Of a stretch of 64,000 nucleotides of DNA, positions 52,640 through 63,987 are shown one piece after another. The stretch comes from Bathynomus jamesi. Lineage: Eukaryota; Arthropoda; Malacostraca; Isopoda; Cirolanidae. The notes below the pieces were generated by a model that worked only from the letters and a program-made list of their open reading frames with translations, did no database searches and had not been told where the DNA came from. The stretch spans positions 67,001-131,000 of the forward strand of contig JAJOZX010005611.1 in assembly GCA_023014485.1 (NCBI GenBank), written 5' to 3'. The translations under genes and the position numbers were made by a program. Each line of letters starts with the position of its first letter. Within the stretch, counting starts at the first letter, position 1.

Positions 52640-55240
52640 CAAAGTTAGACGAGAGTGTAGTGTTGTGAAAAGAAACTGGATGTTAAATTACAAATTCTAA
52701 TTGAAAAAAGTGATTGGACAAAGGATGCTAACCCTGGATTTGTGATAAATCTATCAGATAAAGTGTTAGATAAAAATACGGTTACGGCTCTTGATACGGA
52801 ATAAATTTTTCAGCAGCTAAAAAGGATGTGGACTATGTAGAAATAGCTAAGGCTTTCTGTAACTTAGAAAAATATAGTGATTTACCTATAGAGGCTGTGA
52901 ATATTTGTAAGGGTCTAGTATATGGTGCCACGTCTAAACCTTCTATTCCAAATTGTCCACAGAGGTTCTTCGATTCTTATGAGTCCTCAAGAAAAGATCA
53001 GTCTCTATATATAACCAAAACCGATAAATCAAATGCCTTAGTGATCCTCAGTAAAGAAGTTTACCTCGAAAAAATGTATGATCTTTTGAATGACTCTGAC
53101 ACTTACGTAAAATTAAGAAACATTCCCCTTGAAACAGTGAACAGTGTATTTAACAAGAAAATTAAGCAACTTTTGAAGGGTAAAGAAATATTACTTAAAC
53201 AGTTTTTGAGTACTTCGCCGTTATTACCCTATATGTATGGCCTGATTAAAACTCATAAGCCAAATAATCCTGCAAGGCCTATTGTTAGCTCTTAGGATCT
53301 ATCTCATATAAGCTGTCCAAATTGCATGTATCCCTCCTTAATCTTCTCCTGGGCACAATTTCACAATCACACATAAATAATGATGTAGACCTTGTAGAGA
53401 AATTAAATAGTATCAGTGTCAATTACAATTTTAGATTGGTAAGTTTGGATGTTACCTCTTTATTTACAAGAGTCCCGGTGGAGGATCTATTAGTTTTTCT
53501 TTCGGAAGAATTGGTTACGCATTATTTGCCATTATTTGTGACTACCATTATAGAATTAATTAAGCTGTGCATAGTAGATCGAAATTTGTGTTTAATAATG
53601 AATATTTTAGGCAGAAACTTGGTATGGCTACGGGAAACCTCCTCTCTCCATTTTAAGTAACTTACAGTATATATGGAGTTTTTTTGAAAGTAAATTATTA
53701 AGGAAGATTCTGCCAAATTACGTTCCGTGGATGTTCTTCGCCTCTGGCCAGAAACTTTAAATCTCGATGAATTCTTACCCAAGCTTAATAATTTAACTCC
53801 CTCTATCAATTTTACAGTTGAAATAGAAAAAGACTCATCGATCCCATTTTTAGATGTTTTAATATATAGGTCCGGAAAAAAGTTTAGGTACAGTATTTCC
53901 AGAAAACCCACTAATAATTGTTCCTATATACATTATTATTCGGCTCACCACAGTAACGTAAAACGAACCGTTTTTCTACTTTGTTCCTAAGATGCTTACG
54001 AATTTGTAGCCCAGAGTTCATTGATGATGAAATTAGTAAAATATATAAAATTGCGTTTGATTTAAAATATCCAAAGAACTGTATAAATAAATCTTTAAAA
54101 ATGGCAAAGAAAACCTTCTACGAGGTAAAAGACAAGACTCCTTATACCACAAAAAACGTCTTAGCATTACCATTTAAAGAAAATTTCCTTGATCTGCCGA
54201 AATTGCTGAAGACTTTTAACGTAAATATCGCGTTCAGAAATTAGATGTAATTAAGAATTCATTGATTAAAAACTCCCCTTTAAGTGAACAGGGTTGTGTA
54301 TATAAAATTCTACGCACAATATGTAATAAATTTTACATTGGTCAAACTGGCAAGACATTAGAATTACGTACAGTATTAAGCAGCATAAATATAGTATAAG
54401 AACCGGCCAGGAATCTAACGCCATTTTCATTCACGTAAGAGATATTAATCATCCCACTGACTGGACAAATGCCTCCAAATTAAGTTTTAGTAAATCTATT
54501 GTTAGTAGAAATATAATTGAATCGAGCGTGATCAAGAATAATGCTGATTTTGTTCTTAATATTAGCCCTGGGCTTTACAATTTAGACTCGTACATTGTCA
54601 GACAAAATGTGGAATATTCTGACCGCATTCTTACCACTTAATTGTTTGTTTTAATTAAATAAATATTATTTTAATAATTTTTATAATTTTTATGTGTACA
54701 TTTTAATTGTATTATTTCTTTTATATAGTTTTTATGTACTCGATATTTTAGTAGACTTTAGACTTTATTGGGGAAGTTTTAGATTGTTTTTAGATTGAGT
54801 TGCCTATTGGGGGAGTTTTCGCTTCCCCCAATAGGTAGCGGAATATTTTAGAAATAGCACTTGCTGATGATTGCGCCATGTCCTTTGTTTCCTTAGACTA
54901 CTGCATTCTTGCCACTTAATTGCGTTTTTTAATTAAACAAATACTATTTCTAATAACTGTTATCATTTTATGTGTACATGTTAATTGTATAATTTCTTTT
55001 ATATAGTTTTTGTGTATTCGATAATTTAGTAGCCTTTAGATTAAGTTATCTATTGGGGAAGTTTTAGATTGTTTTTATTATTTTTAGATTGAGTTGCCTA
55101 TTGGGGAATTTTTACGCTCGCGTATTTAACTCATTTATTTTTTTAAATTCTGTCTATTTCTCTCTTGTCCCTAAAGATGTGAATATATCACGAAAGCGCT
55201 CGAACTTCATGTTTTCTTTTCCTTTTCCCTGTGGTTCTTT
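52640..55240 (+). mobile_element. Penelope-like element (PLE-B), long plus-strand copy
   Basis: N-terminal part 52828-53295: LYITKTDKSNALVILSKEVY, MYGLIKTHKPNNPARPIVSS. RT: RLVSLDVTSLFTRVP (53322-53660), GMATGN; the YVDD stretch is missing between LPNYVPW and ETLNLDEFLPKL. Then IPFLDVLIYRSGKKF, CSYIHYYSAHHSNVKR, FLRCLRICSPEFIDDE and LALPFKENFLDLP. GIY-YIG: CVYKILRTICNKFYIGQTGKTLE near 54295-54365, HKYSIRTGQESN after a frameshift, ending SDRILTT. The 3' part has two copies of a TTGGGGAAGTTTTAG-type unit and the tail ATATCACGAAAGCGCTCGAA. Confidence 0.85.
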
Positions 55241-55255
55241 GCTTATATACACACA

Positions 55256-55287
<32 letters not shown>
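55256..55287. repeat. TA microsatellite
   Basis: Separates the Penelope tail from the 5S SINE. Confidence 0.9.
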
Positions 55288-55289
<2 letters not shown>

Positions 55290-55494
55290 GGCTACGTCGT
55301 GGCCAATGTCGTAACACCGCTTCCCAGATATCAGCGAAGTAAGCGACATTGTGTCTGGGTAGTAGTTGGATGGGAGACCGTCCTCCGCGTCCAGATTATG
55401 TAGCGACCCGTGGTTCGGATCCCACGTAAAGCTGTAAGTCCCCTCCATCATATGACCTTAGATGTTGCGAAGGAGGTTAAACAACCCGCAATAA
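55288..55494 (+). mobile_element. 5S rRNA-derived SINE
   Basis: Starts GGGCTACGTCGTGGCC. Contains CAGCGAAGTAAGCGACATT and TGGGTAGTAGTTGGATGGG AGACCG, matching 5S box A/intermediate element/box C. Then GTGGTTCGGATCCCACG and the tail CATATGACCTTAGATG … GGTTAAACAACCCGC, ending in AATAAATA repeats. Same family as 14523-14712. Confidence 0.8.
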
Positions 55495-55922
55495 ATATAT
55501 ATATATATATATATGCAAAATTTATTCCCAACTAGGATTCAAACCCGTACCCTCTAACAGTCTAACTAGTAGCCTAATGGTAAACCCCCGCGTCTCCGAG
55601 TTAGAAAGGCCGGGTTTTTATGTTGGTGCGGAATAAATTCTGAATATACAAAAATACGCAGTTATACGTTTATATATATATAATATATATACTGTACATA
55701 CTAGAATGCCCGCTGCGCCTTGCGCAGTGTGTTACTAATGCCTACTCTGGTTCCCCCTTCATGTCTATTGTATACTAAATTTGGTGCAGATTACCCGAGC
55801 TGTTTGGCATGTATAAGCGAACAGACATCATCATCATCGTCATCATCGTGTATATATATATATAATATGTGTATATATACACATATATATATATGTGTAT
55901 ATATACACATATATATATACTG

Positions 55923-55976
<54 letters not shown>

Positions 55977-56950
55977 ATAAATAATAATATATACATATAC
56001 ACACTCATATATATAAAATGAAACCAAGAGAAATAAAACCTGCACAAAAAATACTGTTTGTCTTCTTAAGAAAGTTTTGAGACAAAACAAAAAAAAAAGA
56101 GAAAAGTTCATAAAAAAAATGTAATAAAGAAAGAGAAAAAGTAACAATTCAGTAAATAAATAAAACTTCTCATTTTCAGTTTTTAGTTTTAGATTTCCTC
56201 AATTAGCGACACCACACACATCGCAGAAAAACTGAAAAAAATTTAACTCATTTAGCTTTTGAACTTCTTAATATGATTATAATCGCCACACACACACACA
56301 CACACACACACAACACACACACACACACGAAGATTGAAGTAAAGTATTCCGATATTATCAAAAATGTTGGTAAAAGACTCCAATTTTTTATTTTTTCATT
56401 TTTATCTTAAAGATGTTTTGTTGTTTTGGGAAAAGTCTTTTGAAGAATAATTTAAAATTACTTATACATAAAAACTGATCAAAAAATGGCAACATTCTTT
56501 TTATTTCGCGTTATGGACTACAGTAGAACCTCTCAACAACGAAACCTCTTTTTACCGAACACCAAAACCTTTCTTTATCGAAAACACGTTTTGTTATAAG
56601 GAGTGTTTTCGCTAACTCAGCTGAGTTGCGCGTGTTCGTTCCTGTAATTGTGTAGAATGTTTCTCCCTCACGGAGAAATACTTTTAAATACTTAAACTAC
56701 TTTTAAGTAATGCATTTAATATATTGTATAAGACAGTACTATCTATAATAACAAAAAGACGCGTGTGTGTATCTGTGTGTCTTTCTGTTCCAGTCATAAC
56801 TCCAAAATGGAAGCAGTTACAAACATGAAACTTCACACACACATATTGATTAGGTCCCGAGGTTGTGCACCTGGGTGTTAATAAATTAATTAATTATTTT
56901 TAAAAAATTAAATGACATTATCAAGATCATTACTTCATTACGTATATATT
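55495..56950. repeat. Microsatellites, tRNA-like SINE fragments, possible pogo-type end
   Basis: tRNA-like pieces at 55540-55625 (CAGTCTAACTAGTAGCCTAATGG; on the minus strand GGGTTTGAATCC). TA and TATG/TACA runs at 55668-55690 and 55850-55985 with strong self-complementarity. CA run at 56288-56330. From 56520 CAGTAGAACCTCTCAACAACG with TTTATCGAAAACACG looks like a pogo/Tigger terminal region. No gene found. Confidence 0.5.
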
Positions 56951-58595
56951 CGGGTGGTCCGAAAAAAATGACGCATTTTTTTAAAATTAATATCTCAGTA
57001 ACCCCCTTCCTTATCATGACAATTTTTATATGCAAGATACTTTCAAACTTCCTTTTTTGAATGCAAGAAACGGAATTCTGATATCTTTTATAGTTTTCTC
57101 GCAATTAACAAAAGTAACAACATGGGTCAAAAAAACGAATATCATGAGAAAGGAAAAATTTAATCAGAAATTTAACTAATTAATTTACAGTAAATGATCG
57201 ATTGGACCACCACTCTGTTGACACACTAATCTAAGTCTTTTCTTCCACACAAAAATAATACTTCTTACTTCATTAATGCCAATTTCTTGCCAAGATTCAA
57301 GTATTTTACTTTTTAATTCTGATTCGGTGAATTTTTCTCGTCGACCTCGGTAAACCTTCTCTTTTAGTAACTCCCAAATTGAGTAGTCCATAGGACTACA
57401 ATCTGGGCTTTGTGGTGGCCACTCATTTTTCGTTATTAATTTTGGTGTATTGCTAATCAGAAACGACTGTGTGGCGTAGCTTGTATGCGACGGTGCTCCA
57501 TCTTGTTGAAATATGAAATCATTTTCTTGATACAGGCGACGACAATCCGGCAACAATTTTGTTCTTAAAAGTTCAATGTAATTTGCAGAATTCACCTTTG
57601 TCTTTTCAGTTTCAATAAAATGAACATCTGTCTTGCCATTCCAAGAGACTCCTGCAGATATCATAACCTTTTTGGAGAATCTTGACGTTTCATGAATCAT
57701 GATACAATCTGTTTATTGAAATGTCACACTTTTTACCACGCCCGTAGACAACATCATTTTGACGGTTTCGCGGAATTTCTAGAGTGAAATCTTTTTCATC
57801 CGTGAAGACTATCTTTTTAATATCAACGACAGAGAAATTATCAAGTAACTTTTTGCACCTTGTTTTTCTTTTATCCTTAACAGTATCACTTTTTCTAGAA
57901 GATACTATTCTTTTGAAGGCTTTTAGTTTTTGTGCTTTAATTATTCGGTGTACAGAAGTCTTTCCAATATTCAAATGTTTAGCAATTGTTCTTTGTGACA
58001 AATGACTTCCTGGTTTATCTTCTTGAGAGCAGATTTTATCGTTGATGTAATCCACATTTTCTGGAACCGAAGCTGTTTTAGGTCTACCGCTTCCTGGTTT
58101 TCTGGCAGTACTTCCCGATTCGCGAATCTTCTTTAAGAGTCTTTCCACTGCACGCCTTTTCCACTTTTTGCTGGGAAACTCTTGCAATAACCTTCCAGTC
58201 TTCCATCCTTTTTCACAGTAACAATTTTTAATGAGAATACGATCTTCCTCTGACAACATCATTAAGGGTACTGACGAATTGTTAAAAAATAAAAATATCC
58301 ACAATTTGACTTGTTCATTCCTGTAGAGTTTTGTAATAACTTGCAAAAATATCGAATGATATCGTATAAAAATGATATCGTATAAAAAACGGATATTATA
58401 TTGCGATTTTTGTTTTTTTTGACCCATATTGTTACTTTTGTTAATTGCGAGAAAACTATAAAGATATCAGAATTCCGTTTCTTGCATTCAAAAAAGGAAG
58501 TTTGAAAGTATCATGCATATAAAAATTGTCATGATAAGGAAGGGGGTTACTGAGATATTAATTTTTAAAAAATGCGTCATTTTTTTCGGACCACC

Positions 58596-58597
<2 letters not shown>
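56951..58597 (-). mobile_element. DD37D transposon with 185-bp inverted repeats
   Basis: Ends CGGGTGGTCCGAAAAAAATG and inverse; repeats extend about 185 bp with few differences. Transposase on the minus strand from ATG complementary to 58260-58262 to the stop at 57185. Helix-turn-helix parts LIKNCYCEKGWKTGRLLQE and SQRTIAKHLNIGKTSVHR, first Asp in IVFTDEKDFTLE. One frameshift near 57695 follows, then FQQDGAPSHTSYATQ and WPPQSPDCSPMDYSIWELLKE, with 37 residues between second and third Asp. A single frameshift makes this one of the freshest copies in the window. Confidence 0.9.
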
Positions 58598-58628
<31 letters not shown>

Positions 58629-58631
<3 letters not shown>

Positions 58632-59370
58632 GGTGGGCGGAAAGTAGCTCCCTATTTTGGATTGGTAAAAAAATATGTATATTATCCATTTATTTCAGAA
58701 GAAATAATATGAAAAGGTAGGCATACATGGTAGGTTTTCTCTAAAATTCAATGTGGGCTCCAACTCTTTCCACCAGCTTCTGGAGCCGCCCAGGAATGGC
58801 GTCCACTGACTTTAGCAGGAACTCCGGCGGGATGGAGGACATGACTTCCCGAATTCGGTCCTCCAGTTCTTCCAATGTCCTCGGTTTGGTGCGGTAGACT
58901 TCTTCCTTTACCCACCCCCAAAGAAAGAAGTCGCACGGTGTCAAGTCGGGGCTCCTGGCTGGCCATTGTTGTCCGTGAGTGGCTGGATGCCCACTTCCCT
59001 GGGCGTTGGATGGGTCGTCGTGGTCCACATCAATGGCCAGCCAGGAGCCCCGACTTGACACCGTGCGACTTCTTTCTTTGGGGGTGGGTAAAGGAAGAAG
59101 TCTACCGCACCAAACTGAGGACATTGGAAGAACTGGAGGACCGAATTCGGGAAGTCATGTCCTCCATCCCGCCGGAGTTCCTGCTAAAGTCAGTGGATGC
59201 CATTCCTGGGCGGCTCCAGAAGCTGGTGGAAAGAGTTGGAGCCCACATTGAATTTTAGAGAAAACCTACCATGTATGCCTACCTTTTCATATTATTTCTT
59301 CTGAAATAAATGGATAATATACGTGTTTTTTTACCAATCCAAAATAGGGAGCTACTTTCCGCCCACCCTG
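58629..59370. mobile_element. Foldback mariner (DD41D-like C-terminus duplicated head-to-head)
   Basis: Ends CAGGGTGGGCGGAAAGTAG and inverse. Both arms (about 58629-58985 and 59015-59370) encode the same transposase end, WPARSPDLTPCDFFLWGWVKEEVYRT and EELEDRIREVMSSIPPEFLLKSV, one on each strand. The right arm alone keeps GRWMGRRGPHQ upstream. The catalytic N-terminal and central parts are missing. TA flanks. Confidence 0.85.
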
Positions 59371-59408
59371 TATATATATATATACCCTATATATATATAT
59401 ATATTAAT

Positions 59409-61867
59409 AGGGTGATTCAAATATGGGGGTAAAAATTTTTTTTTTATATTTTACTGTGTTCAACCCTTTAAATGGTTCATTTCAGCATAAAAACAACTAT
59501 CCTAAAATATTTTAGCAAATTTTTAATTTTTAGGGGTTGCTACCAGCAATTAAAAATTGACAGAACGACTCAAATTGTCAAATTTTTCCACACCACCCAG
59601 GGGGTACAGTACAAGGCGCATTGCTTTTTTTTAATGTGGAAAGCTCCCCCGTAGGTCCTACCATAACCACAAGCATGCATAATTAAACTAGCATGATATT
59701 TGAGACATTAGCTGTCCTTACTTCATCAATGTTTCTTTCTTTCTATCAGGGTAAACAGCCCTGTAGTTTTTCACTACTTGTAGCAAGAATTGTTTTTGAT
59801 CTTCGTCATGTGTTAGTATTTTATTATATTCACCCATTAATTTTACTCCTCTTTCCGCTATATCATTCACGACTTTCCACTGTTTGATAGATTTCTTAGC
59901 GGAGTTATACTCTTCATCATTATGCCATTCTTTAGCATCTTTGAGTAAAAATTTTGAACTAAATTCTGTTATTGTAAAGAATCTTTGAGTATTTGATGAC
60001 AAAATCTTCTGATTTCTTCGTTGGAATAAGTGCAGGATCTAGAAAAGCCCGTTTTGCAGGAAGAGTTTCTGTTGTATTTTGCAAGGCCTTTACAATTTTG
60101 TTTTTCGTCAGTAGACTACAAGATTCTGTAATAATTCCAGAGCAACACGAGGAGCGCAAGATGGCACAGGAGCTGTAAACCATGCCTTTACATATAACCG
60201 AGTAGCAAATAGACAGATGTCTTTTAGTCCTTTTTTGTCTTTTACTGAAATTTTGAACTGAGATTTGAACATAAAATTTTTAATGAATATGTAATTTTGG
60301 CCATTCACCTAGCCCGATGAAGTCCCGCTGGATGTTTAAATTTGATTCCACCTTTTGGTTCTTGTCCCAGAAAAATAATTGTTAACTGCAATAGTTCTAG
60401 GTAATCGTCTCTTGGTTGGAATGTATCTAGTTGATTTGTTGCAAATATAATTATGTCATCTTTGATGTCATGAATATTTTCATAGATATCTGGATCTGAT
60501 AATGCTGTCTCATACTCCTCCTTATTAATGCTTGACCATTTTTCTCTGAACTTCTTAAAAAGGACTATATCTGGGCCAGAAGATGGTGATAAAGACTTTG
60601 AAACAACAGCTTCCAGCATAATTTCAAATATATGGTGTCGACATGCCAGCCACAATAAATCGTTGTCGAATTTTTGTTCTAGAAGAATAGCTGCACCATT
60701 TCTAGGACCAGTATTGGCTGCCGTTGTATTGAAACACATGTATTTTATTTGTTCGCAGATGTCCCATTCAAGCGATGTCTGATTGTTTGCATTAAAAAGA
60801 GACGCATTTCTGTCACTCAATTTTGCAACATCAAGACTTCCTAATAATTTATCATCAAACAATTTTCTACGTTTGCCAACCTTACTTTTCCATGTTGAAG
60901 GTTGTGCAGCACAGAAACCAGATTCATCACTTTTACTCTCCTCTGATTCTGATTCTGATGATGTACTGGTGAGTATGACAGCCTCTTCACTCTTCTTTCT
61001 TTTGATCTCTTCTTCTGCTTTCCTCTTTTCATAACGTTGTTGCTTTTCTGCTGCTCTTTGCTCTTTTTTAGCAACAGCCTTATCAATGGCACCCATTTTT
61101 CCATGACGTCCTTTCTCACGTTGCATTTTCAAGAATTTCTTATCATCTTCTATTTTTATAAGCTGCATAGCATTCTCATGAGCAATGTCAAATAAGTTTT
61201 CCAGTTTATCTTTCCATTTTTCTTCTTTATTATTTAAATTTTGTGATCTTTTCAATTTGTTTGCTTTGTTTTTCTTAAGCAGCTGTCATTCCTTCAGTAT
61301 TCCTTGAATTTTATCTACTACATGTATTCTTTGTTTTGCTAGTATTCCTGCTTTTTCCAAACTGCTAGCACATCATCTGCAGTAGAGCAGCATGATTCTC
61401 TAATGTCTTGCTTTTTAATATTTCTGTAGTGCATGAAGAGGGCCATCATTTCCTTCTCTGATGGTAATACGGATGTTTTTAGTACTGCAGAGGGCTGCCC
61501 AATTAGCCATACTTCAGTTTCTTTTCTTGTAGAACTTCTCCCAAATGAGCAACTGGGTGATGGTGAGTTAGGCCTAGCTTCCATAATCGATTAACTGGTA
61601 TCAAAATTACAAGTTCCAAGCAACAATTAAAAGCAAGCTAATATATAAACCATTAATTAAAAATTCTGAAATATAAACAATTAAACATAAAATCATAAGT
61701 TGTAAAAACAAACAAATTGAAAAAGAGGGAAACTTTGACGCCTGGTAGCACATAGTAAATTTTATTTAAAATTCACCAAATTTGGCATACACTACTTTTT
61801 TGTCATAGGGAACAAAAATACAGGTTGAACAATTAAAAAAAAAATCTTTGATTTTTTGAATCACCCT
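59409..61867 (-). mobile_element. Unclassified DNA transposon with AGGGTGATTCAAA ends
   Basis: Ends AGGGTGATTCAAA and TTTGAATCACCCT, immediately inside TA-rich sequence. The only genes are minus-strand pieces of one protein (59718-61584). Poly-A/T-rich regions adjoin each end. I cannot determine the target duplication with confidence. Confidence 0.7.
59718..61584 (-). pseudogene. Transposase-like protein of unclassified family, frameshifted
   Basis: Order of pieces: 61584-61339 (SPSCSFGRSSTRKETEVW, LPSEKEMMALFMHYRN), 61255-60305 (a long charged helix KMGAIDKAVAKKEQRAAEKQQ, a Ser/Glu stretch, CFNTTAANTGPRNGAAILLEQ, LLWLACRHHIFEIMLEAV, SSGPDIVLFKKFREKW, KHPAGLHRAR). Then 60308-60108 (VKAWFTAPVPSCAPRVALELL) and 60002-59718 (FSSKFLLKDAKEWH, ILTHDEDQKQFLLQVV). 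The NTG/CRHHIFE/GPD pattern recurs in proteins of arthropod and cnidarian genomes as I remember, and suggests an RNase-H-fold transposase; the superfamily is unknown to me. Three frame breaks. Confidence 0.55.
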
Positions 61868-61910
61868 AAATTTATATAGTATATATAGACTCTATATATA
61901 TATATATATA

Positions 61911-63304
61911 CAAAGGTGGGCACCCTGGCCTCAAAAAGGACCGACGGTCCCGGTCCCGGTCCTTGCCTCAAACTGGACCGACGGTCCCGGTCACGGTCCT
62001 TTCTGAAGATAGGACCTAGGAACGACTCGGTCCTCGGTCCTTATATATAATATAAGTGAAAAATTTGATTAAAATGAAAAATGAAATTAAAGACACCGAA
62101 AATCTTTAATTTTATTAACGTAAATTATAATTAATACAATACATAAATGATGAAAAAAAGTTATTAAGTTAAATGCTTGAGTTTCCCTTCAAGAAGACTA
62201 GCATTTCAAAATGGCTGTCACTGAGCCCTGACCTTTTCGGCTTGAGGACGTCCTTCACCAAAGAGAAGAGCCTCTCCACGGCGGCACTGGATGGGATAGG
62301 CGTGTTAAACTTGATGAACACAGCAAGCACTTGTACTCCAGGTTCTGCTCACCCTTGGGGCCCAGGTATTCAAAGTATTTGTCCAGGTACGGCAGGGATT
62401 GCCGGGTTCAGTTCTTCCGCTAGGAGCTCCAGTTGCTTGACTTGAAGTTGAAGCACTAACATCAGTAGATTCTTCGTCTCCTCCAGGTGTTGAAACAAGT
62501 TTCAGTTCAGCCTCAGTCTCTTTCTGAGTCTTCTGGAGGAAACGATCCATCTTCTTTAGAACTTCAAATAATCACTAAACACACTAAAATCACTAAAAAA
62601 GACCGTCCGGACCGGACCGTCCGGAATTGCTTAAAAATGGACCGTCGCTCCTCATTTCGGTCCTCACTGAGAAAAGGACCGACTTTCCCGCTCACGGTCA
62701 GAGCTGGGCACCGCAAACTCAAAATCACTTCCGCAATCGCAAATCCGCAAACTCAAACCTTACCTTCCGCAACCGCAAATCCGCAAACTGCTTGTCATTT
62801 TTGGTGCCGCAAACGCAAATCCGCAAACGCAAACCATATTTCCAATTTTTACAGTGCTGGGCACTTCCGCAAACACTTCCGCAAACCGCAAATTCCGCAA
62901 TCGCAATTTTAACTATAAAAAGTATTCAAAACATTAAAGAGGTATAAAAAGTTTTTATATCTTTTTAATGTTTAATGTTTTAGCCTTGTTTTTATTAAAA
63001 ACAAGGCTAAATAATTGGCGGCCAGTGACAGCAGCGTCACAGCACTAGCGGGCTTGGCCAGTGGCCACGTGGGAAATTTGCGGAAAGATTTGCGTTTGCG
63101 GTCTTAGTTCCGCAACGTAAATTCACTAATTTGCGATGACTTTGCCGCAAACGCAAATCCGCAAACGAAAAACATACTTCCGCAATTGCGGAATTTGCGG
63201 TTTGCGGAAGTGCTTGCGGAAGTGCCCAGCTCTGCTCACGGTCCTTAAAAAGGACCGAGTTCCTGGAGTTCGGTCCTTTTGGAACTCGGTCCTGCCCACC
63301 TTTG
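61911..63304 (-). mobile_element. hAT element, internally deleted (outer)
   Basis: Ends CAAAGGTGGGCA and TGCCCACCTTTG. Both subterminal regions are full of GGACCGACGGTCCCGG-like repeats. Minus-strand coding remains: MDRFLQKTQKETEAEL at 62550, a short KYFEYLGPKGEQ…CLLC piece, joined directly to FNTPIPSSAAVERLFSL and LSDSHFEMLVFLKGN, the hAT dimerisation domain (about 62320-62175). The catalytic core has been lost by deletion. Contains a nested element at 62699-63234. Confidence 0.85.
62699..63234. mobile_element. Nested hAT-like element with CCGCAAA repeats
   Basis: Ends CAGAGCTGGGCA / TGCCCAGCTCTG. Flanked by a perfect 8-bp duplication CTCACGGT (62691-62698, 63235-63242). Subterminal arrays of CCGCAAACGCAAATCCGC units on both sides; no coding sequence. 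Confidence 0.9.
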
Positions 63305-63577
63305 TGTATATATATATATATATATACATACACACACACACTGTATATATCGAAACCTATGATAAAATTATTGAATACCCGGTTACGTTCATTGAATGCC
63401 CGGTTAGGTCAACTGTACGCCATTGACGATTGGTTAGGTTATGTCGTGATATTTTCGTTAAAATGCGGGATATTTTTGCTACCCCTCACGAAGGGTGGGT
63501 TCTCTGCTAATATTAAATATGGATAAATAACTAATGAAGGTCTAAATAGGGCATTAAAATTTACACTACAGTACAAT
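63305..63577. repeat. TA/CA run and relative of the foldback core
   Basis: TA and CA repeats at 63305-63345. 63388-63460 (GGTTAGGTCAACTGTACGCC … ATATTTTCGTTAAAAT) is one arm of the inner palindrome at 18118-18243. No gene. Confidence 0.6.
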
Positions 63578-63987
63578 CAGAGGCGGATTAAGACACCTCG
63601 GGGCCCCAGGGCAGTGAAGAATATGGGGTCCCTTTTATATAGCTTTTTATTAACAATACAGTACATGTACAGTACATAGTACATTTACACAAATTATATG
63701 TACAGTGCTCAGGCTAATTGAGAAACAAACTTAAAAGAACCTTAGCACAGTGTATTTTGCCGTTTGCCAAAACCAAATAGTATAAAACAAACTTTACTTT
63801 AGGGCCTATAAAACATAAAATAAAACAGGGAATTTGTCAGTTTGTGTACTCTGTCATATTTAATCAAAGAAGTTTGCGAAATCTCGAATTATATCATCGA
63901 AACTCAGTTGACTGGGGCTCCCTCAAGCATGGGAGCCTGAGGCTTCAGCCTCAATAGCCTCAGTGATAATCCGAAACTGACTACATT
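63578..63987. mobile_element. hAT-like short element
   Basis: Begins CAGAGGCGGATTAAGAC; an imperfect inverse, GATAATCCGAAACTG, ends at 63979. AGTACAAT stands at 63570-63577 and again at 63988-63995, an 8-bp direct repeat; the second lies 8 bp past the end of the recognisable inverted repeat, so the right border is uncertain. Non-coding. Confidence 0.6.

Noticed and set aside
55288..55410. Genuine 5S rRNA gene
   Set aside because: The 3' third of 5S is replaced by a SINE tail shared with 14523-14712; internal 5S-like part is degenerate and single.
55720..56147. Frames rich in Ile/Tyr/Cys/Val
   Set aside because: Translation of TA, TG and CA microsatellites.
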